Below, in pieces: positions 12,770 through 23,318 of a DNA stretch of 64,000 nucleotides. A program made the translations under genes and the position numbers. A model generated the notes under the pieces. The model did no database searches and was not told the DNA's origin. It saw only the letters and a list, made by a program, of their open reading frames with translations. The DNA is from Castanea sativa (Eukaryota; Streptophyta; Magnoliopsida; Fagales; Fagaceae). Position 1 is the first letter of the stretch. Each line of letters starts with the position of its first letter. The stretch covers positions 4,464,001-4,528,000 of the forward strand of contig NC_134022.1 in NCBI RefSeq assembly GCF_040712315.1, in the 5' to 3' direction.

Positions 12770-13264
12770 ACATTATAGTTGGATATTGGTCCTATGCCTA
12801 AATTGATTATGGGGTCCTGCAATATGTAGTTATAGAACAATTATCCTATAGTCTTATATTATAAAATATTAGTAGAACATTTAATTTTTGCAGTCAATTA
12901 TTCAAATCAAAGAGATCTTTGTGTTCAGGGAAACAACCATTCTCACATTTGACCGGTTATTAGGATTAATTACACTTTCCCTCCTTAACTGTGGTTTAGT
13001 TGTTCTGTCCATCTAAACTTCATAACTGAATAATGTCACCCATTAACTATTGGTACCAAGCGCTTTGCCCCATCCTTTAAATTCTCCAAATATGTCATTA
13101 ACCACTCTTTTAATGCAACTCATTTCACATCTAATCATCATCTTCGCTTAGGCATCACTTGTCTTCTTTAATCAATTTATCTTTGAGCATAACTTGTTTC
13201 TCCCCCCTTCAAATCCCATCACTCTCTAATATCTCTCTTTCTTCTTCTTGTTTTCCTTTCAATT

Positions 13265-13287
13265 TATTATTATTATTATTATTATTT
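13265..13287. repeat. (ATT)n microsatellite
   Basis: About seven tandem ATT units; no gene is near. Confidence 0.9.
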
Positions 13288-13588
13288 TATATTTGACTTT
13301 CCATTGCACATATCTAGTACCACCAACCTATATTGAGTGGTTACGTTCTCTCCTAATATCTTCTTACAACCTTTACAACATCTACTATTAACTTATCAAG
13401 TAAGAATTAAATTTATCTACTATCAACTAAATTAAATATGGGAATCCCTCTTCTTGAACCAAGTGTTCCTTAACGTTAAATCCTATGTTGTTGTATAGTC
13501 TATAATAACATCTCTTAATTCATTTCTTACTCCATAACCTTGGCCTCATTGACTCTTTCAAAACTCCCACCATATTTTTCAATATAAC

Positions 13589-14200
13589 TAGGGGTGTTTG
13601 CGGTGCAGTGGGGTGTGGTTCGAATTTCGGTCATTTTTAGCACTACACTTTGCGGTGCAGTGTAACTAAAACCATAACAGTAGTGCACCTCATTTTTGCG
13701 GTCACATGTGCGATGCAGTACGGTTTAGAGTTTAGCCAAAATTATAACCGCGTCGCATCTCATTTTTGCAATCACATGTGCAGTTCGGTGTATAAGATAC
13801 GGTTTAATTGGTTTGAAGCCAATATATTTTTCAAATTTTGAGTTTTTCCTACAAAGTCCAAAATTGATATTTCCCTTATTTTGGGCCAAGTTTTGAATTA
13901 TTTAGCTAGTTTTTCTTTATTTTGGGCTGGCTTTCCTAATCAACACTTGCTAAGGTTAATAACTATTTTTTTTCATTGAATACTAAACTATTAATAATAT
14001 ATTTAACATTAAAAAAATAAATATATTAATATATAGAGAGACTGCAGTGTAACGCGGTTTGTGCGGTTTTCTTATTATAAAATCGCAAACTGCACTGCAC
14101 CATGCAGTATGATGCACTGTTACTTACAGTGCAGTTATGTCATTTTATAGGTGGTTTTGGTACGATTTTTATAGCTTGTGCGGTTTAATGAACACCCCTA
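13589..14200. mobile_element. hAT-like MITE, copy 1
   Basis: Its ends are TAGGGGTGTT and AACACCCCTA, inverted copies, with GCGGT/ACCGC-rich subterminal repeats (TGCGGTGCAGTG and GCACTGCACCATGCAG). A second copy in the same orientation is at 24457-24988 and shares interior phrases such as TATATTTTTCAAATTTTG. The flanking ATATAACT and GTATAACC may be a decayed 8 bp duplication. No coding capacity. Confidence 0.75.
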
Positions 14201-14916
14201 AGTATAACCATTTAGGCCTCATTCGATAAAAATAATTTCCCTGTTTGGTACCCCCTAAATCAATTCAGTCATGATTCATACCCTCCCAGAGTTTGTCTAA
14301 TTGATTCTTCTAACTTTAGTTTGAGGACTGTTGGAGACCACGTCAATTGTCTCTTCTCCTAAAACAAGTGTCATTAACAACATTCCACTCCTATCCTCCC
14401 AACCTCAACCACTATATCGATACCATTTCTATTTCTATATTTTTCTGTATACCATAATTTATATATTGAATTTTCAATTTATCTAAAATTTTCACCTATT
14501 CACTTATTGTCACACCACAGACCTGATAAGGGGCCTAGAGAGTGTGAGGCCACTACGTGCTCAACTTATACATGTCGTTCTGTCTATATAATTTATCAAA
14601 TTATCTAACCAATATATATTAATCTACTTAATTTGAGACCAGCCATAATAAAATAAAATGAAATTTAACCATCAATCTAAAAAATTTGTCATAACTATCA
14701 GTCATAGCTCAAATCCCATTAATGAAATAAAATCTTTCCAACTGGCAACCACAGCAATAATAAATCTACCAACCCAAAAGTCAAAAGAGATTAGAACAAA
14801 GATAATCCATTCCTATTGAGTTAACCATCAAAACAAAATCCATTTCCATTGTGTCCAAATTTCTCAACGATTTTAATAACTACAACATTAATTCTCTCAA
14901 ATATCTGTTGTGAGAA
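14201..14916. other. Intergenic, no gene
   Basis: AT-rich sequence without a supported feature. Confidence 0.5.
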
Positions 14917-15010
14917 GTACTCAAAATCAAAATAATAAAGTGAACAATATCAGCCTATCAGGCCACTTGCCTGTATCTCAATGTCACTTTATTATTTTGA
15001 TTTTGAGTAC
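14917..15010. repeat. Perfect 27 bp inverted repeat at the 3' end of the membrane-protein ORF
   Basis: Arms 14917-14943 and 14984-15010 are exact complements (GTACTCAAAATCAAAATAAT...), around a 40 nt loop. The loop contains a diverged copy of the ORF's own last codons (DIEIQASG on the minus strand against DIEMQAAG in the ORF), so the structure arose with a small duplication of the gene end. In an RNA it would form a strong stem and could act as a 3' end structure. Confidence 0.8.
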
Positions 15011-15026
15011 ATTAAGATGCTAGTTC

Positions 15027-15617
15027 TCAAGTCTTACTGCCAGCTGCCTGCATCTCAATGTCTACTTCTTTTGAAGAACTAGCATCAGAAGCTCCTGATT
15101 GGAATGTCTGTAGGAGCCGCCCATACATCCAACACAGTAATCCATAAATCTTGTTATATAAGATACGTACTGCCTTGAGTACCATACCAGCTGTGTTGTA
15201 GATACCCTCATAAATTCCTCGGTACAAATGATGCAGTACCCCAATTATCAGGATTGGACATAAATTAACAATGAATAACCAAAGGGGAGAAATTATTAAT
15301 GCAAGAAGTAGCTCAGCAGAAAAAATTCCAGAAACCAGACCAATGAGTCCGAAGATGAAACGGTAAGCAGCATTTTGCGGATGTACTTTTATCACCAAAT
15401 ATGCAATGATATAGACAAGGGTAGCCACTATTAAATGCAAGATGATACCAAGATATGTTTTAAGAGGCGAGACATCCAAGAATTTAGAGTGTACGCCAAT
15501 TATGACACCCAGAATCGCATTGAAGAAGACAAGAAGCGCATGAAATTCTTTGAAGAAAACGAGCGCTTCATCACTAGCACATACACAAACAAAAAATCCA
15601 TTAGCTTCAAAATCCAC
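15027..15617 (-). CDS. Unrecognised four-pass membrane protein
   Basis: An uninterrupted 196-residue ORF with an ATG start. I do not recognise the family. Hydropathy by eye gives four membrane segments at about residues 27-43, 55-76, 86-108 and 111-131. A cationic, tyrosine-rich amphipathic stretch follows (RGIYEGIYNTAGMVLKAVRI), then a hydrophilic Ser-rich tail (GASDASSSKEVDIEMQ). The first 26 residues hold VCVCASDE and no cleavable signal is obvious. The gene appears intronless, in repeat-rich DNA, and its last codons are partly duplicated downstream at 14963-14986. It may be a real lineage-specific gene or a recently captured fragment; transcript evidence is needed to decide. Confidence 0.5.
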   Translation of the reverse strand: MDFEANGFFVCVCASDEALVFFKEFHALLVFFNAILGVIIGVHSKFLDVSPLKTYLGIILHLIVATLVYIIAYLVIKVHPQNAAYRFIFGLIGLVSGIFSAELLLALIISPLWLFIVNLCPILIIGVLHHLYRGIYEGIYNTAGMVLKAVRILYNKIYGLLCWMYGRLLQTFQSGASDASSSKEVDIEMQAAGSKT

Positions 15618-15954
15618 TTAACTTCTCCCCAAAAAAATAAGAGGGAAATTCTTTTAGCTTTAAAGATTTATAAGATGATCATGTTATATGCATTAATTTG
15701 AAAATATTATGATTTAAGTTGAAGATGCGAAACAGGTTAAGGAAATAAAACAATTTGGGGTGAAGAGTATTAAACAGATATAATAAATAGAAAATTAATA
15801 TTGAATTGTCTTAAAATAATATATAAAAGAAGGATTTGTGTAACACATATAAGCCCACTCCCCACTATTTTACAATTTAAATAAAAATATGATGTGTAAA
15901 GATTGTAATGGACTAATGGAGGGTTTAAATATTGAATAGAATTTAAACTCAATT

Positions 15955-15970
<16 letters not shown>

Positions 15971-15999
<29 letters not shown>
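15971..15999. repeat. (TA)n microsatellite
   Basis: Fourteen TA units directly abutting the palindrome that starts at 15999. Confidence 0.9.
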
Positions 16000-16004
<5 letters not shown>

Positions 16005-16123
16005 TAGTGATGTGTAAAATTGTAAGGAACAAAGTTTCTCTCCGAAACAAAGTTTCTCTCCGAAACAAAGTTTCTCTTGGAGAGAAACTTTGTTCCTTAC
16101 AATTTTACACATCACTATTCTAA
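15999..16123. repeat. Palindrome with perfect 45 bp arms
   Basis: Arms 15999-16043 and 16079-16123 are exact reverse complements (TTAGAATAGTGATGTGTAAA... outward). The 35 nt loop is two copies of the unit GAAACAAAGTTTCTCTCC (the last slightly changed). The arms end in GGAGAGAAACTTT, the same motif that caps the MITE immediately downstream, so this looks like a rearranged, duplicated MITE end. Confidence 0.85.
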
Positions 16124-16130
16124 TAAATAG

Positions 16131-16477
16131 GTTGGAGAGAAACTTTTCAAACTTCTCATACATCTTTTTTTTTTGTGAATTTTAAAAATCTAACCGTTGA
16201 ATTTCATGTTCCTTATGTTCTTAACATGCATATCAAATTTCATTCAAATTAGATATTATTTACTATTTTATCAATAAACTTATTTTTTATACACAATTTT
16301 AGAACATAAAAATTTGAAAATTTAACTTTTGTTTAATGAGAGAGCAATTGATCTTTGATCTTTTTGAAAATTTACATGCATGAAGAATATAATAAGAACA
16401 TGCAATCTAATGGTTAGATTTTCAAAATTCACTCAATATAAAGATATATGAGGAATTTGTAGAGTTTCTCTCCAAAC
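16131..16477. mobile_element. Mutator-type MITE with ~75 bp terminal inverted repeats
   Basis: The left end GTTGGAGAGAAACTTTTCAA and the complement of the right end GTTTGGAGAGAAACTCTACA continue as matching arms through CATACATCTTT/CATATATCTTT and GAATTTTAAAAATCTAACCG/GAATTTTGAAAATCTAACCA. Long imperfect TIRs with a short AT-rich core fit a non-autonomous MULE. The right end runs into a further palindrome, CTCCAAACTAGTTTGGAG. Confidence 0.65.
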
Positions 16478-18265
16478 TAGTTTGGAGAGAAACTTTATTC
16501 AATTGTAAGGCCTCAACAATTTGTGTAGCACAACATTTTAAGTCCAATCAAAGGTCAAGCTTCTTTGATTCTATCTATATTATATTTACAGATTTTCACA
16601 ATTATACATTAATAGATAAATAGATAGATTAAATTACAATAACCTTCCTTGAAGTCTGGGGAAATTTCAGAAACCCCACATTTTTTTAAAAGTAAAGAGA
16701 ATAATGGTAGTAATGTAGGGTATCAATCCTCATTCCTTTTATGACCCATGTCAAAACCCCATTTATTTTTATAAAATGACACCCCACTCCTTGAGGTTTT
16801 GATTTACATAACAAATGAATCCTAATAACCATTAAGGTCCATCACAAATTACGTAAAAATACATATTTTTCAACTTAAATTCTCATCCAAAATGTTTCTC
16901 AAAAAAAAAAAAAAATTCTCATCCAAAAAACCTAAAAATAATGCTTACTAACTAACCAGATTGGTTGTATAATAAGATTTAAAAAATAAATAATGAATAA
17001 TAATAATAATAACCACATGGGGTAATTGTCATTTTCAATATTAAAAAAAAGACATTAATGTTTACCCTAATAAATATCAAAGACCTAATCTGCTTAACCC
17101 TACTAAATAATCCCCGAATTATGCATATCCAAAAGCTAAAGCGTATTTATAAAAAATTAAAAAAAAAAAACAGCTAAAGAGTAACTTCAATGAGGCATAC
17201 AAGTACATATATGTTACAAAAACCCTGTTCAATATGTGATAAAAGGCTTCCAAAATTGAAACCTTTTTCTATCGAAAAATAAAAATAAAAATTGAACCCT
17301 GATCGCTAAATTCAAAGCCGCATTTAAGTTGAAACTTTTAGAAAACAAAAGGTAAAAAAAAAAATCAAGTATTAAACAAAAATTAATCCATGTAAGAATC
17401 AAATTTGAAAATAGAAAAACGAAGGAAGAGAGCCAAACCTGTCTAATGTTTGACGAAGATTTGCCCAAATTGATAAAACCCTGAAACTTGTAGAAAACAT
17501 AAGGCAATAAGTCAATTAATAAGCAGAAAATGATCCAACCATCAAAGTAACAATCAAAATTGAAAAGCAAAAGAATAGAGATATTAAACTTCCAATCTGA
17601 TCGTTAACAATCCACTACTAAATAAAAATAAATTCAAGTAACAATCAACATTTAAATAAAGAAAGAGAGGACTTGAAAATGGCAGATAAGAGGGCGTAGG
17701 AGAAGCTCACAACACTTTCTGTCCACGTCCGTAGCTATTATTTTTACAAAAGGGCAAATTTGACGGTTGACAAGTACAATAAATGATAGAGCTTCCTAGT
17801 AAGATGGACCATTGGAGAGTTGAAAAAAAAGTAATTTTGAAACTAGGGTCTGAATGTAATCAGCTTACTTGGTAGAAATTAAAATTTTTTTTTGTTGAAA
17901 ATATCGTAAATAAAGTTAAAAATTAGTTAAAATAGTACCATAGAACTTATGAATAATACCAAAAAATGTAATAGGACCCATAAATAATAATAAAAATAAG
18001 CTGAATAGTAGAATAAACTGGCAAAAAATAAGCTATCCAAATGGACACTAAATAAAAAAAATTAAAAAATAAATATGATTAAAACATGCGTACTTAATAA
18101 TTAGATCACAGTCATCTTGGTGCAAGTGCTTATAGGTGGAAGGAAAATGACGAGATTTAAGTCTCTTAAAGAAAATTTCACAAACATTTAAATTTATTTT
18201 AATGCAGAAAAAATTAAAGTTGATTTATTATAATAAAAAAACTTAAAGCTGAATTATTTATAAAA
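16478..18265. other. Intergenic, no gene
   Basis: AT-rich sequence with poly-A runs. Several long ORF-like stretches are low-complexity Phe/Leu/Lys frames with no recognisable domain, so I call no gene. Confidence 0.5.
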
Positions 18266-18568
18266 AACAATTTAGACAAATGGTAAAATCCAAAATATAA
18301 TATATATATATTTCTTGTGCTAAAAGCACACGAAATATCTTTTCATTATTAATAAATAAATAAATATTCAAAAGTCGGGGCCATCTGGGCCACTGTTCTA
18401 AGCATACTGTTCATCAAAAAAAAAAAAACAATTTTGACAAATGGTAAAATGCAAAAAAAAAAAAAAAATCTATATTTTGCTAAAAGCTCACGAAATATCT
18501 TTTCATATATTAATAAATAAAAAAAAATCAAAAGGCGGGGCCATCTGGGCCACTGTTCTAAGCATACT
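18266..18568. repeat. Tandem duplication, ~142 bp unit
   Basis: Copies at 18266-18408 and 18428-18568 share ACAAATGGTAAAAT, GCTAAAAGC(A/T)CACGAAATAT and GGCCATCTGGGCCACTG, ending CTAAGCATACT. A GGCC-rich core in AT-rich surroundings makes it conspicuous. Confidence 0.8.
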
Positions 18569-18619
18569 ATTTAAAAATAAAAAAAAAAACTTCTAAGCAT
18601 ACTTCCGTCGTCCCTGACA

Positions 18620-18746
18620 CCCAAACTGGAGTTTAAATGGTCACTTACGTTAAGGATTTCGGTTCGAGGAATATTTGTTGTTCCCAAACTGGGCTTGAAA
18701 TGGCCACTTTCGTTAAGGATTTTGGTTCGAGGAATATCTGTTGTCC
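18620..18746. repeat. Tandem duplication, 63 bp unit
   Basis: Copies at 18620-18682 and 18683-18746 both run from CCCAAACTGG through TTAAGGATTT(C/T)GGTTCGAGGA to TTGTTG. It lies just upstream of the snRNA-type promoter. Confidence 0.8.
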
Positions 18747-18864
18747 TCATCAGAGGAAAAATGCATATTTGATGAACAAGAAAATGAAGTTAGTAGACTA
18801 ACCTTTTATGATCAACCTCAGAATCAGAAATGGTCTGCGACTCCAACTGAGAAGTAATCTTGGA

Positions 18865-18906
18865 GTCCCACATCGCTTTAAAAAGCACGTGAAGATATGT
18901 TTATAA
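18865..18906 (+). promoter_or_regulatory. snRNA-type promoter: USE plus TATA
   Basis: GTCCCACATCG at 18865-18875 is an exact plant Upstream Sequence Element (consensus RTCCCACATCG). TTTATAA follows at 18900-18906, with 24 nt between. In dicot U6 and U3 genes this short spacing marks RNA polymerase III promoters (Pol II snRNA genes have about ten nt more). Transcription would begin about 23 nt beyond the TATA box, near 18931. Confidence 0.65.
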
Positions 18907-18930
18907 CGAGCAATCTCTGTTCAATGTGCG

Positions 18931-19036
18931 GAGGCACGAAAAAAGAGGAAAATGTAGAATAAATGAACTTGGCTTGGAACTCAGATATCCCCAGAGACCT
19001 TCTCTTATATGGCTTATTAATCAGCATCATAAAAAG
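18931..19036 (+). ncRNA. Possible Pol III transcript, unknown
   Basis: From the predicted start (GAGGCACG) to the first T5 run at 19032-19036 gives about 106 nt. The sequence is not U6, U3, U6atac, 7SL or any spliceosomal snRNA I know, and I find no convincing C/D or H/ACA boxes. The call rests only on promoter geometry and the T-run; the promoter could equally be an orphan carried by the adjacent repeat. Confidence 0.2.
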
Positions 19037-20156
19037 AGTGAATTTTTGTCTTTGACTCTCGCATTTTAAGCGAGACTTTTATGATTTTAAGCGAGAGTCA
19101 AAGACATGCATTTTATGATTTTAAGCGAGACTTTTGCATTTTATGATTTTAAGCGAGACTTTTGCATTTTATGATTTTAAGCGAGACTTTTATGATTTTA
19201 AAAAGAGTAAATTTTTGTCTTTGACTCTCGCATTTTATGATTTTAAGCGAGACTTTTATGATTTTAAGCGAGAGTCAAAGACATGCATTTTATGATTTTA
19301 AGCGAGACTTCTCGCATTTTAAGCGAGACTTTTATGATTTTAAGCGAGAGTCAAAGACATGCATTTTATGATTTTAAGCGAGACTTTTATGATTTTAAAA
19401 AGAGTGAATTTTTGTCTTTGACTCTCTCATTTTATGATTTTAAGCGAGACTTTTATGATTTTAAAAAGAGTAAATTTTTGTCTTTGACTCTCGCATTTTA
19501 TGATTTTAAGCGAGACTTTTATGATTTTAAGCGAGAGTCAAAGACATGCATTTTATGATTTTAAGCGAGACTTTTTAAAATGCATGTCTTTGACTCTCGC
19601 TTAAAATCATAAAAGTCTCGCTTAAAATCATAAAATGCGAGAGTCAAAGACAAAAATTCACTCTTTTTAAAATCATAAAAGTCTCGCTTAAAATCATAAA
19701 ATGCATGTCTTTGACTCTCGCTTAAAATCATAAAAGTAATGCGAGAGTCAAAGACAAAAATTCACTCTTTTTAAAATCATAAAAGTCTCGCTTAAAATCA
19801 TAAAATGCATGTCTTTGACTCTCGCTTAAAATCATAAAAGTCTCGCTTAAAATCATAAAATGCGAGAGTCAAAGACAAAAATTCACTCTTTTTATAATGC
19901 TGATTAATAAGCCATATAAGAGAATTCACTCTTTTTATAATGCTTAAAATGCGAGAGGGCAAAGACAAAAATTCACTCTTTTTATAATCATAAAATGCGA
20001 GAGTCAAAGACAAAAATTCACTCTTTTTATAATGCTGATTAATAAGCCATATAAGAGAATTCACTCTTTTTATAATGCTTAAAATGCGAGAGGGCAAAGA
20101 CAAAAATTCACTCTTTTTATAATCATAAAATGCAAGAGGGCAAAGACAAAAATTCA
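19001..20156. repeat. Modular foldback made of shuffled short units
   Basis: Left half (to about 19570) is plus-oriented copies of TTTTATGATTTTAAGCGAGA, of GCGAGAGTCAAAGACATGCA, and of AAAAAGAGTGAATTTTTGTC followed by TTTGACTCTCGCA. The right half is their reverse complements in a different order. The axis is near 19567. The outer left arm includes TCTTATATGGCTTATTAATC (about 19000-19022), which reappears inverted at 19899-19924 and again at 20032-20057. The left copy of this module lies inside the predicted Pol III transcript. No transposon-like ends or coding potential. Confidence 0.85.
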
Positions 20157-20947
20157 ATCCAAAAGTTGCTTTCTTTTGTGGGTTTTACAGACGTGTGACC
20201 CTAGAGCATATGTTAGTAAATTATTTTAAAAAATTTTTTATGAAAAAATAAAAAAGTTATCAATTTTTTTAATAATTTTTTCAATTTTTTATAAAATATT
20301 TTAAAAAATAGATGATTAATGTGTGCTCTAAGGGCATATATTAACTAAACCCTTTTTTTTTTATATTGACTGAAATGGACCGATTTTTTTTAAGCTATGG
20401 CCAACATTATTGATAGCCAGTATTACTTGGTTTCCTTTTGTTAATCTCAACTCTCTTTATAAATTAGCATGAATTTAATTATTTAATTATTATTTTAACT
20501 CTGCTTTTCATTAACTAAAAAAAAACCTTTACGTGTGGGCTCAAACTTCCCATTAATAAGTTGGCTCTAACAAATAAAATTTCTTAAAATTTATATTGAA
20601 AATAAAGTGGAACATAGTTTGTTCTTTAGGTCATTTATTTTGATATTATAATCAATTATCACTTATCTTGATAAAATTATAAATTTGATCAAAATTATAA
20701 ATACTAGCCATTTTGGAGGATTAGCCAAGAAAACTCAATAGTCAGACGCGCTCATGCGCATGCTTAGAGGCTCTTATATTTTTTTTATAGCAAAAATAAA
20801 AAATTATGTAGTCTTTTTTTTTTTTTGGTTGATGTGAAATGGTTAAGACTTTTTAAAGGAAAAAAAAAAGTGATTTTTTTTTTTTGAGAAAGTAAGTTTA
20901 GATAGTTGGAGCATTTCAAATACCTGAATAGTGAGTGTTCCTAACTT
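20157..20947. other. AT-rich intergenic, no gene
   Basis: No gene. At 20705-20775 ACTAGCC...GCGCTCATGCGCATGCTTAGAGGCTCTT repeats, in the same orientation as the outer arm of the foldback at 22887, the end of that family. Listed as a dispersed-end relic. Confidence 0.4.
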
Positions 20948-23318
20948 CTATACTATTATTTAAGGGGCTTCTCCTGTTTGGACATGAATTTTTTTGTTCA
21001 AAAATACCATTATTTCCTAGGTTTAAATACACTTCTAACTCTTATTAAAATATTGCCTATAAAATAAGACCACAATTCTATTATTTATTTATTTTTAAAT
21101 ATCAAGCAAAATAAATCCTAAATTTTAGGGTTTTAGAATCCTGAGACCAACATGGTTTTACATTTAAAAAAAAAAAACATGTTTTAGGTATTTTTATTCC
21201 TAAATGTTTGCCTATTATTTAGAAGCAGTTTCCTCCACAATTTTATAATTTTATCTGATTTTATAATTTATCTTTAAAGATAATAACTTCGCCAGTATCA
21301 TTTTTCTCTTTCAAATTTTACGTATATATTTTATCTGATTTTATAATTTTATCTTTAAGGATAACTTCCCTAGTATCATTTTTTTCTTTCAAATTTTACG
21401 TATATAGCAATTGCTTACAGAGTCATCAAATAAACGGTTGGTTTTTTTTTTTCCTTCTCATTTTACTTTGTATTTTGCAATTATATTCTAACACAATTGA
21501 TTCTCTATTTTTTGTATAGCGATGAGATGGTGAAGTTGAAGTAAATGCAAAGAAATTTAAGAAACTTTAAGAACCAGAATTACATGAGCAGTTGGTACTT
21601 TTTTTTTCTTTCTCATTTAACTTTGCATTTTGCAACTATTTTTCTAACAAAGTTGATTCTCTATTTTCTGTATAGGGATGAAGGGTGGAGTTGAAGTAAA
21701 TGCAAAGGAATTTAAGACCCAAACAATTCATTGAAAAATAGGTTGTTCTTAAATTCTTAGTAGAAAATTTCATTAATAATGTAACATAATGAAACTTGAT
21801 TCCCTTTGGCTAAAACATAAAAATTTTACATTCTAATTATAGGCTTATCTCTTTTGTGTTCAACGGGAATTCAAGTAGTCAAGTACTCAACTAATGCAGC
21901 CTGGATGTAACAACCATAAAAAAAGGAGTTTGTTATTTGGCAAAGGTGAATTATTTGTTGATATGAGTTCATTTGACACAAACAATGGCAGTAGTGGAAG
22001 TTAAAAGAAAATTAGAGCACATACTCAGTTGGGCAACAAAAAAGAGTCTTGAAATGAAAAGAACCTGATGAAACATAAAAATTTTGCATTATGGAAAATG
22101 CACAAGAAGAACCAAGAACCAAGAATGAGAATGAGAATGGGAGTTGAAGTTTGTTGTTTGTGAATAAAGGAATCAATAATGTCAATGGGTTATAAAGCTT
22201 GGATTTGGAGTTTTAAGGAAACTATAGATTGTGATTGATGTAACTAGGATGAGTACCTCTCTTTTAATATATTCTAAACAGAGAACCATAGAACTGCCCA
22301 AAGTATCGATAAACAAACACCACTTCAATAGCAAATGGAGTATCATTGGCTATATATTCATTTATAGAGAGACACATATGAAAGAAAGTTTTGGAGTAGG
22401 ATTCTCACACTTCTTCTTAGGATAACTCCATCAATGATAGAGTTCTAACTCTATTCAAAATGGTTGATTTTGTTGTATTATCAATAATTTAAATAAATAT
22501 CGAAATGGTTGCAGTAAAAAAAATTGTTTAAATGTTGATCTATTCATTTCAAAATGGATGGGGGATATCATTGTAAAAAGTTTATAATGATTTTAATCCA
22601 AATTTATTTAGGTACTTAAAAATTTAGTTAAATATCAAATTCCTCTTGAAGAATTTCATCTAAGTCATTAGATAACAATTTAGATTAATCTAGTGTTTAC
22701 ACTAAAAAATTAAATTATCATAGGGAGCTTTCTATTGGCTGATCATATATAAAAGAAAATTGTTTCTTAAAAAAATAATAAAAGAAAATTGGCACATGAA
22801 AAGAAAAGAATACAATAAATAGAGGGATACGGTATTCATCTTTTATGAATAGTTGAATGCTATTTGCCACAAAGATTGTGAGTAACCAGCCTTTGAGCAT
22901 GCGCTCACGCACATGCTTAGAAATTCTTTTATTTTTTGGGTAAAATTTAATGATTTGCATCAATTATAATTTAAGATTATTACATTTTTAAATCACAAAA
23001 AAAATCTAGGGGTGTAATGAATAAATGCATAATACTCATCACACTTCTAGGGTTTTTTTTTTTGTGATTAGAAAATGTAATAATCTCAAATTATAATTGA
23101 TGCAAATCATTAAATTTTACCCAAAAAATAGAAGAGCCTCTAAGCACATGCACGTACTAAAAGGCTAGTGTAGATAATGTTTTAGCACAAGTTAGACATA
23201 TATTTTTACATGACTATCCTTTAGTTTTGTCTCTACTAAAACCTAGGAGTGTTGGAGATATTTTGGAACAAAAAAATATTCAGTCTAAACAGAGTAAGCC
23301 CTTTAAATAGTAGTATAG
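20948..23318. mobile_element. Candidate 2.4 kb inverted-repeat transposon
   Basis: The left end (from 20948: CTATACTATTATTTAAGGGG) and the complement of the right end (CTATACTACTATTTAAAGGG) match over roughly 90 bp with some decay, through CTGTTTGGAC/CTGTTTAGAC, TTTTTTTGTT and CCTAGGTTT. The inside has no transposase. Two diverged direct copies of a block around TTTTACGTATATA (about 21300-21410) and of TTGATTCTCTATTTT (about 21499 and 21654) lie within. Family uncertain; Mutator-like is plausible. Confidence 0.45.
22887..23167. mobile_element. Foldback MITE, ~125 bp arms
   Basis: Arms run AGCCTTTGAGCATGCG... inward through GGGTAAAATTTAATGATTTG and back, with a loop of about 30 nt around AATGAATAAATGCATAATAC. 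Arms are nearly identical in their inner 90 bp. An RNA across it would fold into one long stem. It lies inside the 20948-23318 element. Confidence 0.75.

Noticed and set aside
17229..17570. 113-residue Phe/Leu-rich ORF on the minus strand
   Set aside because: Low-complexity AT-rich frame with no domain, conserved motif or splice context.
19283..20157. ORFs with repeated FYDFKRD/KKSEFLSL units
   Set aside because: They are translations of the short modules of the foldback array, and equivalent frames exist on both strands.
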